From NCBI RefSeq assembly GCF_947501385.1, contig NZ_CANMVP010000006.1, positions 62,001-126,000 on the forward strand: a stretch of 64,000 nucleotides of DNA, read 5' to 3'. The stretch is from an uncultured Polaribacter sp. GTDB lineage: Bacteria > Bacteroidota > Bacteroidia > Flavobacteriales > Flavobacteriaceae. Positions 58,227 through 64,000 of the stretch are shown piece after piece. Under the pieces are notes generated by a model, which searched no databases, was not told the origin of the DNA, and saw only the letters and a program-made list of their open reading frames with translations. How positions within the stretch are numbered: the first letter of the stretch is position 1; every line of letters starts with the position of its first letter. A program made the translations under genes and the position numbers.

Positions 58227-59227
58227 CTTTTTATATTTGGTTTATGAAAAATTAAACTTATTAAACCATAAAATCTTCCACAAGCTTCTGTTAAAGCCTC
58301 TAGCTTTTTTTTAGAATTAAAGACATTAGAAAATCTAATTATCATTAAAAGAATTGCTATAGAATTCCACTTGAATCTTGCTTTTAAGGATGGTTTATTA
58401 TATTTTATTCTCCAAACGTACCAACCATTTCTAATAACCATTTTGCCATAGTTATAATGGTTTGGTCTGCCTTCTGGTGAATGATTATGTTCTAATAAAA
58501 CATTTGTAGCCAAGACGTTTTTTCCAAATTTGAGTGATCTTAAAGAAAAATCAGCATCTTCGTACAAACCATATCCTTCAAAAAAAGAGGAAAATTTTAT
58601 GTGGTCGACCACAATTTTTCTAAAACTCATAGACATTCCAATCAGTAAGTCTACTTCATAAATATTTCCAGTTAATGGATATCCACATGACAAACCATTC
58701 GAAAATTCTGGCATAATACCCGGAAGTTTTTTACTTCCGATACCAAGATAATTTCTCAGAATATGTCTCTGCCCTAATTTACAATGATAACCGTCTATTG
58801 TTATGTATTTTTTAGAATTATAATTGCCTTCTATTTTAGAATTCAGCTTCCATTTGTTTTCATTAATGGCTAAACCACCAACACCTGTAATTTTCTGATT
58901 GGAAATAAAAATTTCTTTAAGATTAAAAAAATAATTATCATTTAAAACTGTATCATCATCTAAAAAACAAACAATATCTGTATCTGATAATACCTTTGAA
59001 ATTCCATAGTTACGTTGTCTAGTTAAACCTCTATCCTGTTTTAAAACTTTGTAATAAATTAAGTTTTTAAAAAAATTATTCTCTAATATATCTTTTGTTT
59101 TATTATTTGAAGAGCCGTCTACAATAATAATTTCATTGGGATATAAGGTTTGGCATTCAACAGTTTTTAGCAAATTGAGTAAAGCCTTTGGGCGCATGTA
59201 TGTACAAACAATTAAGCTAAAATTCAT
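58223..59227 (-). CDS. glycosyltransferase family 2
   Basis: The N-terminal GT2 domain (about 1-120) shows SLIVCTYMRPKALLNLLKTVECQ, EIIIVDGSSNNKT and FLDDDTVLNDNYF with the metal-binding DDD. A later part, GMSMSFRKIVVDHIKFSSFFEGYGLYEDADFSLRSLKFGK, holds the ED acceptor/base motif. A C-terminal membrane-proximal helix may associate it with the membrane. It inverts the sugar linkage; which sugar is not known. Confidence 0.88.
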   Translation of the reverse strand: MNFSLIVCTYMRPKALLNLLKTVECQTLYPNEIIIVDGSSNNKTKDILENNFFKNLIYYKVLKQDRGLTRQRNYGISKVLSDTDIVCFLDDDTVLNDNYFFNLKEIFISNQKITGVGGLAINENKWKLNSKIEGNYNSKKYITIDGYHCKLGQRHILRNYLGIGSKKLPGIMPEFSNGLSCGYPLTGNIYEVDLLIGMSMSFRKIVVDHIKFSSFFEGYGLYEDADFSLRSLKFGKNVLATNVLLEHNHSPEGRPNHYNYGKMVIRNGWYVWRIKYNKPSLKARFKWNSIAILLMIIRFSNVFNSKKKLEALTEACGRFYGLISLIFHKPNIKR

Positions 59228-59282
59228 TTATAGTTACTTATAGCAAGAAAATTTATTAAAAAGTCTAATAACAATTAGTTTA

Positions 59283-60095
59283 TTAATTATTAAAAAAAGT
59301 TTCAATAACAGGTCCGGCGTATGTTATTATTTCAGTTTGGTTTATTTTAACTGTTTTATAAGGATAGTTTATTTTTTTAAATAATTTCTCTAATTTTAAA
59401 TAAGTAGGTTGTCCTTCAATAATATGATATGAAGCAATTGCAAAATTTGGTTTGAATTTTTTTATAATATGAATAGCTCCTTGAATTGCTTCAACTTCAG
59501 CCCCCTCAATATCCATTTTTATAAAATTTAATTTATTTAAATTATTTTTTTCTACCCAAGTATCTAATGTTATTGTCTCTTTGAGTACTGTTTTTGAATT
59601 TTCTCCTTTATAGAATATTGAAGAAGCTACACTAGAATCTTCATGGAATTTAATTTTGGAAACTTCATTCCAAATTAAACTATTATCTATAATAATTGAA
59701 TCCTTATATTTAGGGTTTAAGTTCAAGTTATTTTTAATATTAGTTACATTATTGCTATCAGGTTCTATTGAATATACAATTCCATTTTTTAAAATACTTG
59801 CAAAGTATAATGATATAATTCCAGAATTTGCCCCAATATCTAGTATTACATCATCCTTTTTTGGGGTGTATAATTTGGTATAGATTTCAAAGTCTTTGTA
59901 AACTGTATATAACGGAGTATTAGTTTCAATTGATTTTTTATTATGTTTAAATATAAAAGTTTTATTTTTTTTGTTTCTTTTAAATCTAATCTTATTGGAG
60001 GTTATTAAATTATAATAATATAATTTAATAACCTCTTTAATTTCGCCATTAGGTAAAATACTCGAAAGGAACCGTTTTATTTTTTTCTTATTCAT
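59283..60095 (-). CDS. FkbM-family methyltransferase
   Basis: A 270-residue FkbM-type SAM methyltransferase with VILDIGANSGIISLYFASIL (motif I), SIEPDSNNVTNIKNNL, and LNFIKMDIEGAEVEAIQGA (the FkbM signature DIEGAE). In polysaccharide clusters these enzymes O-methylate sugar residues, so the polymer may carry a methylated sugar. It lies between two glycosyltransferase genes, with 55 bases to the following one. Confidence 0.87.
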   Translation of the reverse strand: MNKKKIKRFLSSILPNGEIKEVIKLYYYNLITSNKIRFKRNKKNKTFIFKHNKKSIETNTPLYTVYKDFEIYTKLYTPKKDDVILDIGANSGIISLYFASILKNGIVYSIEPDSNNVTNIKNNLNLNPKYKDSIIIDNSLIWNEVSKIKFHEDSSVASSIFYKGENSKTVLKETITLDTWVEKNNLNKLNFIKMDIEGAEVEAIQGAIHIIKKFKPNFAIASYHIIEGQPTYLKLEKLFKKINYPYKTVKINQTEIITYAGPVIETFFNN

Positions 60096-60097
60096 AA

Positions 60098-61243
60098 TTA
60101 ATAGCTCTTACAAACTTTCTCGTAATAATTTACGTTTAAAGTTATTATTTTCTCAATATTAAAAAAATTTATAATTCTATCTCTTGCATTTTTACCCATA
60201 AATTTTGTATTTCCCTTATTGTTTAAAAGTACAAGAATTTTACTTTTAAAGTCTACTATATTATTTGGGTCTATAGTATAACCTGTTTCTCCATCAATCA
60301 TCAACTCATTTGCCCATCCAATATTTGAAGTTATTATTTTTTTCTCCATTGCCATAGCTTCTAACCAGGTCATTGGGAAAGCTTCTGCAAAACTTGGTAA
60401 TAATATTATTTCTGCTTGCTGAATTTCAATGATTAAATCTTCTTGAAAAAGTGAATTTACGTATACAAATTTATTTAACGCTTTCTTAGAAAGTGAATTT
60501 TTAAATAACTCTAATGTAGATTCTTGTGTTAAAGAATCTAAACTATCATTTCCTATAATCTTTAAGGTAACAGCTGTGTCTATTTCAACAATTTTATTAA
60601 AAACAGCTGCAATTTGTAATACCCCTTTTTTTCTAATTACTGTTCCAAAATATAAAAGCGATTTAGGTATTATCTTTTTATGATTGGGCTTGAAGAAAGC
60701 TACGTCAATAGCATTATAGATCGTATCAATAGGATTATTTATATTGAACAGTTCTTTTGTTTTACTTCCTACAAAATTACTTACACCAATCAGTTTTGTA
60801 GCTCCTAAAAGTGCTCTTTTTTCAAAAAATTTATTTTTAAATTTCACTTTTCTGCCTTCTAAATGACAAAAATAAGTATCAGATCCGTGAAGCCTCAAAA
60901 TAAGTGGACATTTGAATTTCATAAAAGCGGTGAATCCTGTCCATTCTGGCGCTTCTAAAATCTGAATATTTTCTTTATCTACAATAGCATTCACATAATC
61001 ATTAAAATATTTTCTATTGCTAAACCAAGTAAATAATGGCATTGTTTTCTTTTTAATAAAATAAATAGTTATACCGTTTTCTATTATTATTATGTTTTTT
61101 TTTTGGCTATAAATAAATATGGTAACAGTATTTCCTAGTTTCACCAACTCTTTAGACAGACCCTTTGTAAAGGTACCAATACCGCCAATTCTTCCTGCAA
61201 AATGCGTACTAGGATATTCTGGTGTAATAAAACCTATGTGCAT
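60098..61243 (-). CDS. glycosyltransferase family 4
   Basis: A 381-residue GT4 beginning MHIGFITPEYPSTHFAGRIGGIGTFTKGLSKELVKLG. Later parts are KSLLYFGTVIRKKGVLQIAAVF and QAEIILLPSFAEAFPMTWLEAMAMEKKIITSNIGWANELMIDGETGYTID with the donor E-x7-E pattern. This is the best-conserved GT4 of the cluster. It overlaps the upstream gene by 10 bases. Confidence 0.9.
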   Translation of the reverse strand: MHIGFITPEYPSTHFAGRIGGIGTFTKGLSKELVKLGNTVTIFIYSQKKNIIIIENGITIYFIKKKTMPLFTWFSNRKYFNDYVNAIVDKENIQILEAPEWTGFTAFMKFKCPLILRLHGSDTYFCHLEGRKVKFKNKFFEKRALLGATKLIGVSNFVGSKTKELFNINNPIDTIYNAIDVAFFKPNHKKIIPKSLLYFGTVIRKKGVLQIAAVFNKIVEIDTAVTLKIIGNDSLDSLTQESTLELFKNSLSKKALNKFVYVNSLFQEDLIIEIQQAEIILLPSFAEAFPMTWLEAMAMEKKIITSNIGWANELMIDGETGYTIDPNNIVDFKSKILVLLNNKGNTKFMGKNARDRIINFFNIEKIITLNVNYYEKVCKSY

Positions 61244-62619
61244 ACTAACTTATTTATTTCTAACCATATTCTTTGCGAAGCTTTATCTTGAGGGAATTCT
61301 ACAATTTTATTGTACCATTCTTTTGTGGACTCTAAATGAATAGTATTATTTAAAACTTGTAAAATAATGTTTTGCATCTCTTCAGAAGAATTAATCCATA
61401 ATACTGCATTTGTATTTGGCATAGATTTAAAATGAATATATTTATAAATTTTTTTAATACTCCAATCTTCACTAGATTTTTTGATGGTATTATAATTTAA
61501 AAAAGCACAAGGTTTATTCTGTGATACAAAATCAAAAACCATAGAAGAGCCCACGTTAATAACCATTTCTGTATGGTGTACAGTGTTTGCCAATAGTGTT
61601 AAATCTTCAGGTAAAGGCATCACTCTATTCCAACCATTTCCTAAATTCTTCCATTTTGGATCTATCAATACAATTTCATTCTTGTATTTTTTATAAACAT
61701 CGATGTGTCTATTAGAAAAATCTACTGGGCATTTTCTATAAATAATACCAATATTTTCTCCTTTCTCATTAAGCCTCCTTACCGTTTTAGCTAAATCCTC
61801 TAAATAATACTGATCATTTGGTGATGTTGTGATGTCATCTCCTGAAAAACAGATATATTTTTTTTTAATATCTAAATTGTGTTCTTTAAAAAATAAAAAT
61901 TTTGTTTTAAAAACTGTATTGTAATGGCATTCAAATTGGGGAGTTCCAGTAACTTTAATTTGATTTTCTTTAACTGATGGGTAATATTTTAATAATTCTG
62001 ACTTCATAAAATTACTCCAAACAAAATAAAAATCGCTACTAACAACTAATGTACCTTTTGGTAAATTATCCCAAGAAAAAATAAAGGTTACCGTAGGAAT
62101 ACCTAAGTCTTGTGCAGCTAGCAAAGGTGCAACAGCTGTTAATGGTCTTTGATTTGTTAAAAATATAATAACTGGCTTCTCCTTTTGTAATGTTTGTTTC
62201 GATTTTAAATAATATTTAGAATTTCTTTCTAGTTGATGTAATTTTTTCTTAATTTTTATTATTCCTTTTGAAGAATTATAAAAAAAAACTAAAAAACTTA
62301 CAAATATGGTTTTTATTATTTCCTTGGAATTTTTATAATTTTTAGATGATAAATATGAAAGAAACACATCATTTTTAAAATTTCTAACATTCTGTTTTAA
62401 CTCTATAATTATTTTTGCTCTTTTATAGAGGTCAGAAATTGATCTAGGCTTACCTAACTCTAAATTTATTTCTTTGTACCCGAGGTTTGAAATAGGAAAA
62501 TTAGTATTATTCCAAAAGGTAATATCAAAATTTTGATGAATGCCTTCTTCATAGAATTTACCAAAAGCAAAATTTCTTAATCCAACTCCATCTGGCAATA
62601 AAATAAAAGCCTTTTTCAT
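61234..62619 (-). CDS. GT-B-fold glycosyltransferase-like protein, family uncertain
   Basis: I do not recognise the exact family of this 461-residue protein. It looks like a GT-B enzyme distantly like CDP-glycerol transferases or surface-polysaccharide transferases: KKAFILLPDGVGLRNFAFG at the start, IPTVTFIFSWDNLPKGTLVV in the middle, KYICFSGDDITTSPND, and TEMVINVGSSMVFDFVSQNKPCAFLNYN at the C-terminus. The start is ATG 62619, just after the wecB stop; the longer frame opens with GTG. By position it acts in the polysaccharide pathway. Confidence 0.65.
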   Translation of the reverse strand: MKKAFILLPDGVGLRNFAFGKFYEEGIHQNFDITFWNNTNFPISNLGYKEINLELGKPRSISDLYKRAKIIIELKQNVRNFKNDVFLSYLSSKNYKNSKEIIKTIFVSFLVFFYNSSKGIIKIKKKLHQLERNSKYYLKSKQTLQKEKPVIIFLTNQRPLTAVAPLLAAQDLGIPTVTFIFSWDNLPKGTLVVSSDFYFVWSNFMKSELLKYYPSVKENQIKVTGTPQFECHYNTVFKTKFLFFKEHNLDIKKKYICFSGDDITTSPNDQYYLEDLAKTVRRLNEKGENIGIIYRKCPVDFSNRHIDVYKKYKNEIVLIDPKWKNLGNGWNRVMPLPEDLTLLANTVHHTEMVINVGSSMVFDFVSQNKPCAFLNYNTIKKSSEDWSIKKIYKYIHFKSMPNTNAVLWINSSEEMQNIILQVLNNTIHLESTKEWYNKIVEFPQDKASQRIWLEINKLVCT

Positions 62620-62620
62620 T

Positions 62621-63730
62621 TTATTCACTTTTTATAATACTTACAATTTTCTCTGATGCTGTTCCATCTCCATAAGGATTCGAATTTCCTATCATTTCAT
62701 GATATTTATTTATATTGTCTAATAGTAGAGAGGCTTCTAAAATAATATTTTCTTTTTTTGTTCCTACCAATTTCACAACTCCCTTATCTACTGCCTCTTG
62801 TCTTTCTGTGACTTCTCTAGTTACCAAAACGGGCTTTTTTAGAGATGGTGCTTCTTCTTGCACTCCACCACTATCTGTTATGATTAAATAAGATCGATTC
62901 AATAACCATATAAATACTTCATAATCTAATGGGTTTATTAATAAAATATTAGGAATACCTGCTAAAGTTTTATAAACCATTTTTTGAACATTTGGGTTTA
63001 GATGCACGGGATATACAATCTGTACATCGTCTCTACACGCTAATTCTTTTAGAGCTGTACAAAATTCATAAAATTTATCACCAAAATTTTCTCTTCTATG
63101 ACCAGTAACAACAATTAATTTTTTATTGCTATCTATATAAGAACTTATTTTTTTAATATCTTTTCTATTTATATTTATATGTTTCATTCCCCAGAATAAT
63201 GCGTCTATAACCGTATTTCCTGTTATAAATACTGTACTAGCAACTACACCTTCATTTAATAAATTTTGGGCAGATTCTTTTGTTGGTGCAAAATGTAAGT
63301 CTGCTAATCTACCTGTTATTTGTCTATTTACTTCTTCTGGAAAAGGCGCCCGCTTATTATAAGTTCTCAAACCAGCTTCTATATGGCCTATTTTAACACT
63401 TCTATGGAATGACGCTAAAGCGACCATGCTGCTTGTAGAAGTATCTCCGTGAACTAATACTAAATCTGGTTCAAACTCTAATAATACTTTGTCTATAGCA
63501 ACTAATATTCTTGCGCTCAACTCATTTAAACTTTGATTCTTTTTCATCAAATTTAAATCATAATCTGGTATAATTTTAAAAAAATCTAAAACCTGATCTA
63601 ACATTTTCCTATGCTGAGCAGTTACACAAACTTTGGTGTTCAATTCTCTATTTTTAAGTAGTGATTTAACCAAAGGAGCCATTTTAATAGCCTCTGGTCT
63701 CGTACCAAAAACAATTAATATTTTCTTCAT
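62621..63730 (-). CDS. wecB: UDP-N-acetylglucosamine 2-epimerase (non-hydrolysing)
   Basis: WecB interconverts UDP-GlcNAc and UDP-ManNAc. The 369-residue enzyme has ILIVFGTRPEAIKMAPLVKSL at the N-terminus, VLVHGDTSTSSMVALA, IGHIEAGLRTYNKRAPFPEEVNRQ and ITDSGGVQEEAPSLKKPVLVTREVTERQEAV, all diagnostic. It is the first gene of the cluster seen in the window. The matching UDP-ManNAc dehydrogenase (wecC) is not in the window and may lie to the right. Confidence 0.95.
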   Translation of the reverse strand: MKKILIVFGTRPEAIKMAPLVKSLLKNRELNTKVCVTAQHRKMLDQVLDFFKIIPDYDLNLMKKNQSLNELSARILVAIDKVLLEFEPDLVLVHGDTSTSSMVALASFHRSVKIGHIEAGLRTYNKRAPFPEEVNRQITGRLADLHFAPTKESAQNLLNEGVVASTVFITGNTVIDALFWGMKHININRKDIKKISSYIDSNKKLIVVTGHRRENFGDKFYEFCTALKELACRDDVQIVYPVHLNPNVQKMVYKTLAGIPNILLINPLDYEVFIWLLNRSYLIITDSGGVQEEAPSLKKPVLVTREVTERQEAVDKGVVKLVGTKKENIILEASLLLDNINKYHEMIGNSNPYGDGTASEKIVSIIKSE

Positions 63731-64000
63731 ACATTACCAATTTTGTCTTTAGTATATATTTTTTTGCATTTTTAACAGATTCTCTTATATAAATATTTTA
63801 GATTCTAAAAGAACGTTGCATTACAACACATGTTAAAACTAATAAATAATCTTCAGTTTATATCTACAAACTAATAAACAAAGAAAATGTTATTTTTTAA
63901 TAGATGAGAAAACCTTTATTTTGTTACTTTTATCTATTACCGACTAAACAAGTTTAGGAGCATTCTCTTTTACATCTAATTAAATGATTTCAATATTATT
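63731..64000. other. leader region of the polysaccharide operon, nothing clear
   Basis: These 270 bases are strongly AT-rich. No ORF of note is seen on either strand. A short palindrome CTAAACAAGTTTAG lies near 63944-63957. It may hold the promoter of the polysaccharide operon, but no confident TTG/TAnnTTTG pair was found. Confidence 0.4.

Noticed and set aside
63944-63957. Short palindrome CTAAACAAGTTTAG near the right edge
   Set aside because: Six-base arms in AT-rich DNA are easily found by chance, and nothing nearby supports a function.

Overview
The window looks like chromosomal DNA of a low-GC marine-type member of the Flavobacteriaceae (Bacteroidetes; a Polaribacter/Tenacibaculum-like organism is my guess). 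This rests on several signs: a LpxC-FabZ fusion, two LpxD-type acyltransferases, the type IX secretion regulator PorX and a PorV/PorQ-type barrel, flavobacterial unknown families (DUF6495, DUF4258-like), promoter -7 boxes of the form TAnnTTTG, few Shine-Dalgarno sequences and some TTG starts. No insertion sequence, prophage, CRISPR array or rRNA operon is visible. Two tRNA genes are present.

Layout. 1-5.7 kb: the tail of an upstream outer-membrane gene, an FKBP-like lipoprotein, hslR, a phosphoribosyltransferase, aroK, tRNA-Lys and tRNA-Leu, a CarboxypepD_reg-like secreted protein, a candidate 40-residue gene, an SPFH/prohibitin-like protein and a CDF metal exporter. 5.8-16 kb: a mostly minus-strand housekeeping block with a VWA-like membrane protein, fabG, sucD, then the lipid A start pathway (LpxD-like, efp, lpxA, lpxC-fabZ, lpxD) and an HD phosphohydrolase. 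16-20.5 kb: porX, a DUF4160/DUF2442 pair wedged between porX and a decayed copy of the porX 3' end, tsaE, and an alanine-dehydrogenase-like protein lacking two catalytic residues. 20.6-27 kb: YdeI-like protein, TrmH-type methylase, sirtuin, two convergent DoxX-like proteins, DUF6495, rpsF-rpsR-rplI and a canonical alanine dehydrogenase. 26.7-31 kb: an ECF sigma factor / anti-sigma-like / outer-membrane barrel operon, divergent from a secreted TPR mosaic protein. 31-42 kb: priA, a repeat-filled spacer, a THUMP-type RNA methyltransferase, a SAM methylase/ZIP transporter pair, an operon of an unknown protein, a TPR histidine kinase and a LuxR-type regulator, then recQ. 42-49.6 kb: kdsD, tatC, an AhpD-like protein, lptB, pssA, a YheT-like hydrolase, a PorV/PorQ barrel and a DUF4105/Lnb protein.

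49.6-64 kb: a surface-polysaccharide cluster on the minus strand, read from wecB at the right edge to a polyprenyl glycosylphosphotransferase at 49.6 kb. Between them lie seven sugar transferases or sugar-transferase-like proteins, an FkbM methyltransferase, an O-antigen-polymerase-like protein and a CapK/PaaK-like adenylate-forming protein. No flippase or export genes (Wzx, Wza, Wzc) are in the window, so the cluster probably continues past 64,000.

The cell envelope is the recurring theme: lipid A, KDO (kdsD), LPS export (lptB), phospholipid (pssA), protein export (tatC, T9SS) and polysaccharide genes. The least explained material is non-coding: three 7-bp-unit repeat arrays, several TGTCATTC-type palindromic elements, a structured element at 33.8 kb, the porX-tail duplication, and a small ORF with its own terminator at 3.7 kb.
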